Source: Aphanomyces cochlioides (Eukaryota > Oomycota > Saprolegniomycetes > Saprolegniales > Verrucalvaceae). Taken from it: 64,000 bases of DNA. The notes below the pieces were generated by a model. It made no database searches, was not told where the DNA came from, and saw only the letters and a program-made list of their open reading frames with translations. Shown piece by piece: positions 22,804 through 34,199 of this stretch. The stretch lies in contig JAHQRK010000037.1 of assembly GCA_019828595.1 (NCBI GenBank), positions 186,001 to 250,000 of the forward strand, read 5' to 3'. The position numbers and the translations under genes are program-made. How positions within the stretch are numbered: the first letter of the stretch is position 1; each line of letters opens with the position of its first letter.

Positions 22804-25240
22804 TTAACTGAGTATATTAAAGAATTAATATGGCCCAAAAGGGCCGCAAACTAGACTTTCGATTTTGGCTTCATAGGTCGCATAATAAATATGTGTTGCG
22901 AAATGTGACCTTGGAAGGTTCTTGTGGAAAATCGTCCAGTGTTGCTTAACCGAAATAGACTTGGGTGTGGGGTAATTTGGAGGAACCATGGCAGAAAGAA
23001 AATGTTGCATGGCGATTCAGGCTGTGAAAAAATTCAAGAGTATAGAGAAGAGCCATACAAGCAACTTTCTTTTCATGACCATCTTGATCCGAGTTGGTGG
23101 TGGCGAGATACGAGGCAATTTCGGGTTGACTGTGGAGGACTTGAAAATTTGTATACAAAAGTCTTGATAAAAATTCCAAGTGGAGGTACGCAGTGAAAAA
23201 GGCCAAGTAAATAAAAGCTTGAGTTGGGGTCGATCCATGAATAAATAAATCGACAGGAGAGGAAGGCCAAAAATTGACAAAAGGGTCGAAACAGAGTAAA
23301 ATCAGGCCCAAGGAAAATAAATTGGCAAGAGGTAGGAGCCCAAAAAATCCAAAAAGGTCGTGGCCAATTTAATTCGACCTCAGGAGGCCGAATTAAATCG
23401 CTGGAACCATGGGAAAAGCTGGGTTTGAGAGAAAAGACCATCCAAAATAAAATGTTCTTGGACGATTTGACCAGCCAAAAAAATCAACGAGGTCGGTCGT
23501 TCCATGACAAGCAAAGTTGATTTCAGGAGCGTCTTCGTCGGAGTTGAAGGTGGCGAGATAGAGGGAAAATCCCTTGTGGGTTGGGCTTTTGGGGTAAACC
23601 TCCCAAAAATAATAAAAAAGGGTAAAATATTTGGGAGGTGCCATTTTGACATGCGCCATGCGCGGATAGGTCTCGAGCGCGAGCATCGTCGGAGCTGGAT
23701 TTCGAACGGCGCCGCGGTGCATGGAGCCACTTGGCAGAATCGTAGCGACGATACGTACGAAGGATAGCGCACCATTAGAATCGCCATAGGTAGTGTGTAG
23801 CGGGAGAGCGCTAGCCAAAACCAGTGGTTTTTCCAATCGGGCGTCTCGGCGGCCAAATTTGAAGGAGTCATAACTTCCGAACGGCTATGAGATAGATAGC
23901 CATACTTGGTGTCCTCCATCAATGGAGGCTAGCGGTGGATGCACCATATTAATCGGTGCATATAGAGTCGTGTAGCTGAAATGAGCTACGATGGTCGTTT
24001 TGGAGCCTTATCGGCTCAAAATGGTTTGGAATCGGAAGTTGGGTTCCTGTGCTGCTATCATGGTGCTTGATAGCTCAAATCCATCGCGAGGACATTCTCG
24101 AGCCTCTCCAACTCTAAGTTGGGCGATCGGAGTTGATTTGCGTTCAGGAGCCATTCCGATGAGTTTTAGCCATTTCACCAAAAGTTGTCGGGGCGACGGC
24201 AAGTAGGTTCCAGGGCTTCAATCATCGCTCTTGATGGCTTAAAACACTCGTCTAGCCATGATAGGATGGAAAAGAGTCATAGCCGGTCGATAGGAAATGA
24301 TTTGCGACCTGTAGCCGACTTAAGGTTTTGTAGCCGGTGGATAGGGGCGGTTGACATTTTGGATTGAGGATTGCGAGCAAACCAGGATGTTTCAGGGCGT
24401 TCTAACGCTTTGGCTAGTCGTAATAAGTGGTGGAGCCACCCACTAGACCCCTAGATGTCACTCGGTGACCGTAGGGAAAGCGTTCGAGTTGTCCTGGTGT
24501 TTCACCGGTTTGGGTGACAGTCCAAAATGGGTTCGTGGTTTTGAACCATAGATCTGCAATATGTGCTAGTTGGTGTCGGCATAGAGCTCGATTCAACTGA
24601 GATAACAAGCCACTAAACGTAGAAATCCACGCAGTAGGTCGAGAGAAATTTCACTTTTGGTGACGGGTTGAAACCGGTTCAAAATGGGTGTCACCGGGTC
24701 GAATTTCCTTTCGAATTTTGTTTCGCGAGTTTGGCGAGGTTTGAGCACTCGCAAACTGGCACATCTTGAGGAGGAGACATGGGAGAATCTTTTAGGCACC
24801 GTGGCGCAATTTTCCCGAACAAAAAGTGTGCACTCGATTTTGAGATTTCGCCCCCAGGGGGAGACGTCGTAACAATTTTCAAAGTGTTGTTGTGAGAGAA
24901 CCACTGCACTTTTTTGCAATCTAACGCTTGCGTTTGTCTGCTTGGGATGTCTAGCAACCCTGATGACCATTAGAATGTCTGAAATGATCGTCAGAGCAAT
25001 GCCAGAGTTGTCGATAGTTTTGCCATTTTGGGTGAACGGATAAAGTCAAGTCGATTTTGTGAACGACTCGGCATGAGATAAAGTTACTTGGTGTGTTCAT
25101 AGAGCTCTGTTAGCTGGGGCTAACGAGCCATCAAACGCATGAAAAGGCCAAGTGGGTCGCGAGAAAATCCACTTTGAGTTTTCCCATTGGTTTGGGTGAC
25201 TTAGGTGAATTTCTTCAAAGGTTGCAATATAACATGCCTT
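22804..25240 (-). other. long 3' region of the LINE
   Basis: About 2.4 kb lies between the RT stop codon and the 3' boundary. Open frames up to 180 codons occur on both strands but none shows a recognisable domain. Loosely repeated phrases such as GGTGGCGAGATA (near 23098 and 23547) suggest internal repetition. Such a long 3' untranslated part is unusual for a LINE; it may instead include an older nested insertion. Confidence 0.5.
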
Positions 25241-27898
25241 TTAAGGTTCCAAGGTCTCGTTTTGAGATTGTGGTAAGATTTGGGCAGAGAACCACTCATT
25301 CTGGTGCAAACTATGAAGCACCGATGTCAAGGAAGCCTTCGTGGAGTCGTCCAAGGAGGCTCGATTGACTTGGTACAGATGCCGCTTTATAATGTGTCCT
25401 GCTAAGCTGGATATCGTCATAGGTGTTTTGTTAGGTAAATCTGGACGGTAAATCCGGTCGCACCGAGTTTTCCAAATTGTATACCAAATACAAGATAAAA
25501 AAATTGGCCACAGCAAATTAAATCCAGCTTGGAGGTCTTTGTCTTGGAGTGCTATAGGAGAGAAGAATATTTTTTCCATGGTAGTTGGCCAAGTAAAGTT
25601 AAGGGATCTGGCCATGGATTTAAATGGACTCCAACATGCTCGAGTATATGGACAGTCCAAGGTGAAATGTTTATACGTCTCCACTTCATGACAGAAAATA
25701 CAAGTGTTCGGGATATCGTCCGAGTACTTGAATTTGTATCGGAGAGGTAAGGCTCGTATAAGCAGTCGATATATGAAAGCACTATACGTTGGCAGAATAA
25801 ATTTGGGCTGCCTGTAGAATGCGACCACTTTAATATTTTCCTTGTGGGCATAAAAATCCGAGGGTACCAATAAATGCGCTGTGGGTAAAACCTCCTGAGC
25901 TGATTTGGATTTAAATTCATGAGTTAAATCATCCAAGGTGGCATCAATAAAGGGTAAAAAGCCATCTTTAAAATTTCCAGCCCAAGTAATTTCGGTAGCC
26001 GTTTGCCGATAAGGTGTAGGCTGACGAAAATTAATTTCTGTGTCCTCGGGTGGAGATGGAAGGATAGACTTAAGTCTTCCGTGTAGAGCATACCACCATT
26101 TATGATCGGGAGTGGCTAAATGGCGTCTTGAGCATTGAGATTTAATCCAATCTAACAGGATTTTCCGATCCATAAGATTGCCATTTTCATCGAGTAGGTG
26201 GCGAACATGGGTAAAATTTAATTTTGCCAGTGATACAGCATAATCATAAGTCTTTGGATAGCAGTGTTCAAAGACAGTTTTCTCCAAGGGTAAGAATTGA
26301 TTGTGCCAAAGTGGAAAATTTCCATCGACTTGTACTGTGGGAAATTTAAGTGGGGTTGGAGATAAGGATAACCATAGTCGAGTAAATGCTGACCAGAGAG
26401 GTGGAACCTTATCTTGGTGTGATATGGCTTTGTACATACTAGAGTGTGGACTCATGAAAAGGAGATCATAAAAATTTCCCCATGGACTGAAGGCTCTGGA
26501 GAGTAAATATTCTCCAATGGATAGCCATGCTGGCAATTTCGTTTGACCATACGAGTTGTGAGGTGGTGCTAGGAGTAGCTTGAAGCATTTAAAGGTCATG
26601 ACCCGGTGTAGTTTTGACCACCAGTGGGTAGACGATTTAAATCCGAGACCACCTTGTGCTTTTGGAAGGAAAATAATGTCCGAGTTGAATTGATGCAAAT
26701 AACGTTGAGTCGAATATGGATCAATTGTATCGCCGTGAATAAATTGCTTGGCGACCTTGTCGAATAGTTTGGCATATTCTTTGTCGATCGGAATAAATTG
26801 GAGTTGATACCAGAGCACAGGAAAACAAATTGACCTTAGGATTGTCACTTTTCCGGGTAGGGTTCGTGCTCGATAAGACCATAATTGTGTTCTTGAGACC
26901 AATTTCTCCAATAGCGAATTTAAACGTGTTGTGGCTGTGATGTTGGGAGAAATTAAAAGGCCCAACGATTTAGCAGGTTTGTCATCAGTAATAGCCAAAG
27001 GTGCCAGGTCTGGAGGTAAATTGGCATGGGTTAATAATTCTGTCTTGGAGAGATTTAACTTGAAACCAGAGATATCACAGAATTTTTTGACGATGTCGAG
27101 TTGGAGTTGCAACGTCGATGTATTTTTGGAGTACAATTGGGAGTCGTCTGCATAATAGCTCCCGGTGTGAGTGTGATGACCAATTCGTATGCCCAAATCT
27201 TTTCTCTTGCGTATGGCTAAACACATAGGTTCTAGCGCCAAGACAAATAAAAGAGGTGATAATGGGTCGCCTTGTAAAACACCACGTTGGATCTTAAATG
27301 GGTTGGATAAATGTCCATTGACAATAATTCGTCCACGACGATTTGAATAAAGCACTTTGACCATGTTGAGAAAGGACGGTGGAAAATTAAATTCCTTCAG
27401 GGTTGCCAATAAATAGGAATGGTTGACCCTATCAAAGGCTTTTTCAAAGTCCAAGAGGGCCACAATAGACTCGGAGGAATAAAACTTCATAAAGTGATTC
27501 AGGTCTTCCAAGCGCAGTAAATTGGTTTGGATTGATCGACCACGAATAAAACCTGTTTGATCCGGGTGGACTATCGACTGAATGATTCTCTGCATTCGTT
27601 CTGCAAGGACCATTGTGAGGATTTTCACGTCGATATTGACCAAGCTGATGGGACGGTAATTTTTTGGGAGTAGTTTGTCGTCCTTTTTGTACAGCAGTAC
27701 AATTAAACTTGTCAATTGGGAGGGTGCCAAGTTGGAGTGAGAGTTGATTTGGTAATAGTATAGCATTTCCAAAGCCAGGGACCATTCATGGGGAAACATT
27801 TTCAAAATTTCGTAGGGCAGTGAATTTGGCCCAGGAGTTGAATTCCGTTTGGAGTGTTTAATGGCAAAATAAAATTCGTTTGCCGTGAGAGGAGCCCC
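25241..27898 (-). CDS. LINE reverse transcriptase ORF, 5'-truncated
   Basis: About 885 codons are open from the insertion boundary to the stop. The order is typical of L1-like ORF2: RNSTPGPNSLPYEILKMF (domain 0), KKDDKLLPKNYRPISLVN, the first catalytic Asp in VALLDFEKAFDRVNH, QGDPLSPLLFVLA, the catalytic box YYADDSQLY, and LNLSKTELL (about residues 1-290). Toward the C-terminus CIFCHEVETYKHFTLDCPY matches the zf-RVT zinc-binding motif seen in LINE RTs. All RT catalytic aspartates are present and no frameshift is seen. The APE-type endonuclease that would lie upstream is missing, so this copy cannot be autonomous. The first internal Met corresponds to position 27805, but translation of this copy is doubtful. 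Confidence 0.9.
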   Translation of the reverse strand, partial: GAPLTANEFYFAIKHSKRNSTPGPNSLPYEILKMFPHEWSLALEMLYYYQINSHSNLAPSQLTSLIVLLYKKDDKLLPKNYRPISLVNIDVKILTMVLAERMQRIIQSIVHPDQTGFIRGRSIQTNLLRLEDLNHFMKFYSSESIVALLDFEKAFDRVNHSYLLATLKEFNFPPSFLNMVKVLYSNRRGRIIVNGHLSNPFKIQRGVLQGDPLSPLLFVLALEPMCLAIRKRKDLGIRIGHHTHTGSYYADDSQLYSKNTSTLQLQLDIVKKFCDISGFKLNLSKTELLTHANLPPDLAPLAITDDKPAKSLGLLISPNITATTRLNSLLEKLVSRTQLWSYRARTLPGKVTILRSICFPVLWYQLQFIPIDKEYAKLFDKVAKQFIHGDTIDPYSTQRYLHQFNSDIIFLPKAQGGLGFKSSTHWWSKLHRVMTFKCFKLLLAPPHNSYGQTKLPAWLSIGEYLLSRAFSPWGNFYDLLFMSPHSSMYKAISHQDKVPPLWSAFTRLWLSLSPTPLKFPTVQVDGNFPLWHNQFLPLEKTVFEHCYPKTYDYAVSLAKLNFTHVRHLLDENGNLMDRKILLDWIKSQCSRRHLATPDHKWWYALHGRLKSILPSPPEDTEINFRQPTPYRQTATEITWAGNFKDGFLPFIDATLDDLTHEFKSKSAQEVLPTAHLLVPSDFYAHKENIKVVAFYRQPKFILPTYSAFIYRLLIRALPLRYKFKYSDDIPNTCIFCHEVETYKHFTLDCPYTRACWSPFKSMARSLNFTWPTTMEKIFFSPIALQDKDLQAGFNLLWPIFLSCIWYTIWKTRCDRIYRPDLPNKTPMTISSLAGHIIKRHLYQVNRASLDDSTKASLTSVLHSLHQNEWFSAQILPQSQNETLEP

Positions 27899-27914
27899 AT
27901 TTACGCCGTGGCGG
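27899..27914. repeat. 16-bp target-site duplication, right copy
   Basis: Exact second copy of the 16-bp duplication; the tandem unit resumes from it (..GATACCTAGACCG) as if uninterrupted. Confidence 0.95.
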
Positions 27915-28530
27915 ATACCTAGACCGCTCGGCCAAAGCCGCCCTTGTTTTCACAAGCGCTCAAATTGTGCAGTCCGGTCCCTTTCATCGTCTGCAAGAAG
28001 ATCTAGGATCAAATCCAAACAAACCAAGAGCTCTCTAGCTTTGAAATCGTCAAGGTAACAGTGTAAAAGTCTTCCTTCTTCTCTTCCATAAGATCTATCA
28101 AGCATCTGATTGAACAGAGTCTGATCGAAATGTATTTCTCGGGTTGAAACAACACGCTGGAAACGACGTACGGAGGTGTCGCGATGTCGTGGGGAAAACA
28201 GCGCGCGCTGTGGGATTTGAACTCACGTGGTTCTATCCCGTTTGGATTTACGCCGTGGCGGATACCTAGACCGCTCGGCCAAAGCCGCCCTTGTTTTCAC
28301 AAGCGCTCAAATTGTGCAGTCCGGTCCCTTTCATCGTCTGCAAGAAGATCTAGGATCAAATCCAAACAAACCAAGAGCTCTCTAGCTTTGAAATCGTCAA
28401 GGTAACAGTGTAAAAGTCTTCCTTCTTCTCTTCCATAAGATCTATCAAGCATCTGATTGAACAGAGTCTGATCGAAATGTATTTCTCGGGTTGAAACAAC
28501 ACGCTGGAAACGACGTACGGAGGTGTCGCG

Positions 28531-31304
28531 ATGTCGTGGGGAAAACAGCGCGCGCTGTGGGATTTGAACTCACGTGGTTCTATCCCGTTTGGATTTACGC
28601 CGTGGCGGATACCTAGACCGCTCGGCCAAAGCCGCCCTTGTTTTCACAAGCGCTCAAATTGTGCAGTCCGGTCCCTTTCATCGTCTGCAAGAAGATCTAG
28701 GATCAAATCCAAACAAACCAAGAGCTCTCTAGCTTTGAAATCGTCAAGGTAACAGTGTAAAAGTCTTCTTTCTTCTCTTCCATAAGATCTATCAAGCACT
28801 GATTGAACAGAGTCTGATCGAAATGTATTTCTCGGGTTGAAACAACACGCTGGAAACGACGTACGGAGGTGTCGCGATGTCGTGGGGAAAACAGCGCGCG
28901 CTGTGGGATTTGAACTCACGTGGTTCTATCCCGTTTGGATTTACGCCGTGGCGGATACCTAGACCGCTCGGCCAAAGCCGCCCTTGTTTTCACAAGCGCT
29001 CAAATTGTGCAGTCCGGTCCCTTTCATCGTCTGCAAGAAGATCTAGGATCAAATCCAAACAAACCAAGAGCTCTCTAGCTTTGAAATCGTCAAGGTAACA
29101 GTGTAAAAGTCTTCCTTCTTCTCTTCCATAAGATCTATCAAGCATCTGATTGAACAGAGTCTGATCGAAATGTATTTCTCGGGTTGAAACAACACGCTGG
29201 AAACGACGTACGGAGGTGTCGCGATGTCGTGGGGAAAACAGCGCGCGCTGTGGGATTTGAACTCACGTGGTTCTATCCCGTTTGGATTTACGCCGTGGCG
29301 GATACCTAGACCGCTCGGCCAAAGCCGCCCTTGTTTTCACAAGCGCTCAAATTGTGCAGTCCGGTCCCTTTCATCGTCTGCAAGAAGATCTAGGATCAAA
29401 TCCAAACAAACCAAGAGCTCTCTAGCTTTGAAATCGTCAAGGTAACAGTGTAAAAGTCTTCCTTCTTCTCTTCCATAAGATCTATCAAGCATCTGATTGA
29501 ACAGAGTCTGATCGAAATGTATTTCTCGGGTTGAAACAACACGCTGGAAACGACGTACGGAGGTGTCGCGATGTCGTGGGGAAAACAGCGCGCGCTGTGG
29601 GATTTGAACTCACGTGGTTCTATCCCGTTTGGATTTACGCCGTGGCGGATACCTAGACCGCTCGGCCAAAGCCGCCCTTGTTTTCACAAGCGCTCAAATT
29701 GTGCAGTCCGGTCCCTTTCATCGTCTGCAAGAAGATCTAGGATCAAATCCAAACAAACCAAGAGCTCTCTAGCTTTGAAATCGTCAAGGTAACAGTGTAA
29801 AAGTCTTCCTTCTTCTCTTCCATAAGATCTATCAAGCATCTGATTGAACAGAGTCTCATCGAAATGTATTTCTCGGGTTGAAACAACACGCTGGAAACGA
29901 CGTACGGAGGTGTCGCGATGTCGTGGGGAAAACAGCGCGCGCTGTGGGATTTGAACTCACGTGGTTCTATCCCGTTTGGATTTACGCCGTGGCGGATACC
30001 TAGACCGCTCGGCCAAAGCCGCCCTTGTTTTCACAAGCGCTCAAATTGTGCAGTCCGGTCCCTTTCATCGTCTGCAAGAAGATCTAGGATCAAATCCAAA
30101 CAAACCAAGAGCTCTCTAGCTTTGAAATCGTCAAGGTAACAGTGTAAAAGTCTTCTTTCTTCTCTTCCATAAGATCTATCAAGCACTGATTGAACAGAGT
30201 CTGATCGAAATGTATTTCTCGGGTTGAAACAACACGCTGGAAACGACGTACGGAGGTGTCGCGATGTCGTGGGGAAAACAGCGCGCGCTGTGGGATTTGA
30301 ACTCACGTGGTTCTATCCCGTTTGGATTTACGCCGTGGCGGATACCTAGACCGCTCGGCCAAAGCCGCCCTTGTTTTCACAAGCGCTCAAATTGTGCAGT
30401 CCGGTCCCTTTCATCGTCTGCAAGAAGATCTAGGATCAAATCCAAACAAACCAAGAGCTCTCTAGCTTTGAAATCGTCAAGGTAACAGTGTAAAAGTCTT
30501 CCTTCTTCTCTTCCATAAGATCTATCAAGCATCTGATTGAACAGAGTCTGATCGAAATGTATTTCTCGGGTTGAAACAACACGCTGGAAACGACGTACGG
30601 AGGTGTCGCGATGTCGTGGGGAAAACAGCGCGCGCTGTGGGATTTGAACTCACGTGGTTCTATCCCGTTTGGATTTACGCCGTGGCGGATACCTAGACCG
30701 CTCGGCCAAAGCCGCCCTTGTTTTCACAAGCGCTCAAATTGTGCAGTCCGGTCCCTTTCATCGTCTGCAAGAAGATCTAGGATCAAATCCAAACAAACCA
30801 AGAGCTCTCTAGCTTTGAAATCGTCAAGGTAACAGTGTAAAAGTCTTCCTTCTTCTCTTCCATAAGATCTATCAAGCATCTGATTGAACAGAGTCTGATC
30901 GAAATGTATTTCTCGGGTTGAAACAACACGCTGGAAACGACGTACGGAGGTGTCGCGATGTCGTGGGGAAAACAGCGCGCGCTGTGGGATTTGAACTCAC
31001 GTGGTTCTATCCCGTTTGGATTTACGCCGTGGCGGATACCTAGACCGCTCGGCCAAAGCCGCCCTTGTTTTCACAAGCGCTCAAATTGTGCAGTCCGGTC
31101 CCTTTCATCGTCTGCAAGAAGATCTAGGATCAAATCCAAACAAACCAAGAGCTCTCTAGCTTTGAAATCGTCAAGGTAACAGTGTAAAAGTCTTCCTTCT
31201 TCTCTTCCATAAGATCTATCAAGCATCTGATTGAACAGAGTCTCATCGAAATGTATTTCTCGGGTTGAAACAACACGCTGGAAACGACGTACGGAGGTGT
31301 CGCG
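28531..31304. repeat. duplicated block of four array units
   Basis: Unit classes run m-G-G-C, m-G-G-C, where m is the 346-bp unit with AAGCACTG and GTCTGATC, G and C being 347-bp units with GTCTGATC or GTCTCATC. The two blocks (28531-29917 and 29918-31304) are both 1387 bp, which indicates a recent four-unit duplication. Confidence 0.85.
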
Positions 31305-31998
31305 ATGTCGTGGGGAAAACAGCGCGCGCTGTGGGATTTGAACTCACGTGGTTCTATCCCGTTTGGATTTACGCCGTGGCGGATACCTAGACCGCTCGGC
31401 CAAAGCCGCCCTTGTTTTCACAAGCGCTCAAATTGTGCAGTCCGGTCCCTTTCATCGTCTGCAAGAAGATCTAGGATCAAATCCAAACAAACCAAGAGCT
31501 CTCTAGCTTTGAAATCGTCAAGGTAACAGTGTAAAAGTCTTCCTTCTTCTCTTCCATAAGATCTATCAAGCATCTGATTGAACAGAGTCTGATCGAAATG
31601 TATTTCTCGGGTTGAAACAACACGCTGGAAACGACGTACGGAGGTGTCGCGATGTCGTGGGGAAAACAGCGCGCGCTGTGGGATTTGAACTCACGTGGTT
31701 CTATCCCGTTTGGATTTACGCCGTGGCGGATACCTAGACCGCTCGGCCAAAGCCGCCCTTGTTTTCACAAGCGCTCAAATTGTGCAGTCCGGTCCCTTTC
31801 ATCGTCTGCAAGAAGATCTAGGATCAAATCCAAACAAACCAAGAGCTCTCTAGCTTTGAAATCGTCAAGGTAACAGTGTAAAAGTCTTCCTTCTTCTCTT
31901 CCATAAGATCTATCAAGCATCTGATTGAACAGAGTCTCATCGAAATGTATTTCTCGGGTTGAAACAACACGCTGGAAACGACGTACGGAGGTGTCGCA

Positions 31999-34080
31999 AT
32001 GTCGTGGGGAAAACAGCGCGCGCTGTGGGATTTGAACTCACGTGGTTCTATCCCGTTTGGATTTACGCCGTGGCGGATACCTAGACCGCTCGGCCAAAGC
32101 CGCCCTTGTTTTCACAAGCGCTCAAATTGTGCAGTCCGGTCCCTTTCATCGTCTGCAAGAAGATCTAGGATCAAATCCAAACAAACCAAGAGCTCTCTAG
32201 CTTTGAAATCGTCAAGGTAACAGTGTAAAAGTCTTCCTTCTTCTCTTCCATAAGATCTATCAAGCATCTGATTGAACAGAGTCTCATCGAAATGTATTTC
32301 TCGGGTTGAAACAACACGCTGGAAACGACGTACGGAGGTGTCGCGATGTCGTGGGGAAAACAGCGCGCGCTGTGGGATTTGAACTCACGTGGTTCTATCC
32401 CGTTTGGATTTACGCCGTGGCGGATACCTAGACCGCTCGGCCAAAGCCGCCCTTGTTTTCACAAGCGCTCAAATTGTGCAGTCCGGTCCCTTTCATCGTC
32501 TGCAAGAAGATCTAGGATCAAATCCAAACAAACCAAGAGCTCTCTAGCTTTGAAATCGTCAAGGTAACAGTGTAAAAGTCTTCCTTCTTCTCTTCCATAA
32601 GATCTATCAAGCATCTGATTGAACAGAGTCTGATCGAAATGTATTTCTCGGGTTGAAACAACACGCTGGAAACGACGTACGGAGGTGTCGCGATGTCGTG
32701 GGGAAAACAGCGCGCGCTGTGGGATTTGAACTCACGTGGTTCTATCCCGTTTGGATTTACGCCGTGGCGGATACCTAGACCGCTCGGCCAAAGCCGCCCT
32801 TGTTTTCACAAGCGCTCAAATTGTGCAGTCCGGTCCCTTTCATCGTCTGCAAGAAGATCTAGGATCAAATCCAAACAAACCAAGAGCTCTCTAGCTTTGA
32901 AATCGTCAAGGTAACAGTGTAAAAGTCTTCCTTCTTCTCTTCCATAAGATCTATCAAGCATCTGATTGAACAGAGTCTGATCGAAATGTATTTCTCGGGT
33001 TGAAACAACACGCTGGAAACGACGTACGGAGGTGTCGCAATGTCGTGGGGAAAACAGCGCGCGCTGTGGGATTTGAACTCACGTGGTTCTATCCCGTTTG
33101 GATTTACGCCGTGGCGGATACCTAGACCGCTCGGCCAAAGCCGCCCTTGTTTTCACAAGCGCTCAAATTGTGCAGTCCGGTCCCTTTCATCGTCTGCAAG
33201 AAGATCTAGGATCAAATCCAAACAAACCAAGAGCTCTCTAGCTTTGAAATCGTCAAGGTAACAGTGTAAAAGTCTTCCTTCTTCTCTTCCATAAGATCTA
33301 TCAAGCATCTGATTGAACAGAGTCTCATCGAAATGTATTTCTCGGGTTGAAACAACACGCTGGAAACGACGTACGGAGGTGTCGCGATGTCGTGGGGAAA
33401 ACAGCGCGCGCTGTGGGATTTGAACTCACGTGGTTCTATCCCGTTTGGATTTACGCCGTGGCGGATACCTAGACCGCTCGGCCAAAGCCGCCCTTGTTTT
33501 CACAAGCGCTCAAATTGTGCAGTCCGGTCCCTTTCATCGTCTGCAAGAAGATCTAGGATCAAATCCAAACAAACCAAGAGCTCTCTAGCTTTGAAATCGT
33601 CAAGGTAACAGTGTAAAAGTCTTCCTTCTTCTCTTCCATAAGATCTATCAAGCATCTGATTGAACAGAGTCTGATCGAAATGTATTTCTCGGGTTGAAAC
33701 AACACGCTGGAAACGACGTACGGAGGTGTCGCGATGTCGTGGGGAAAACAGCGCGCGCTGTGGGATTTGAACTCACGTGGTTCTATCCCGTTTGGATTTA
33801 CGCCGTGGCGGATACCTAGACCGCTCGGCCAAAGCCGCCCTTGTTTTCACAAGCGCTCAAATTGTGCAGTCCGGTCCCTTTCATCGTCTGCAAGAAGATC
33901 TAGGATCAAATCCAAACAAACCAAGAGCTCTCTAGCTTTGAAATCGTCAAGGTAACAGTGTAAAAGTCTTCCTTCTTCTCTTCCATAAGATCTATCAAGC
34001 ATCTGATTGAACAGAGTCTGATCGAAATGTATTTCTCGGGTTGAAACAACACGCTGGAAACGACGTACGGAGGTGTCGCG
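31999..34080. repeat. duplicated block of three array units
   Basis: A rare variant, GTCGCAATGTCG instead of GTCGCGATGTCG, occurs only in the units starting at 31999 and 33040. Each is of the C class and is followed by two G-class units, so two 1041-bp blocks repeat in order. Confidence 0.85.
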
Positions 34081-34199
34081 ATGTCGTGGGGAAAACAGCG
34101 CGCGCTGTGGGATTTGAACTCACGTGGTTCTATCCCGTTTGGATTTACGCCGTGGCGGATACCTAGACCGCTCGGCCAAAGCCGCCCTTGTTTTCACAA

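Larger units (their letters stand above)
22804..27898 (-). mobile_element. 5'-truncated LINE-type (non-LTR) retrotransposon inserted in the array
   Basis: A 5.1-kb segment unrelated to the array splits one tandem unit and is flanked by a perfect 16-bp duplication. On the minus strand it begins inside an open reading frame (GAPLTANEFYFAIK), so no start codon, ORF1 or endonuclease domain is present, and carries a complete reverse transcriptase region. About 2.4 kb of 3' sequence follows. 5' truncation, a 16-bp target duplication and absence of LTRs are the hallmarks of target-primed reverse transcription. The 3' terminus (..TACTCAGTTAA) has no poly(A) tail. Reading frame integrity indicates a recent insertion. 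Confidence 0.9.

Noticed and set aside
23380..23922. 180-codon minus-strand frame in the LINE 3' region as a gene
   Set aside because: No start context, composition is irregular and overlapping frames of similar length exist; no domain recognised.
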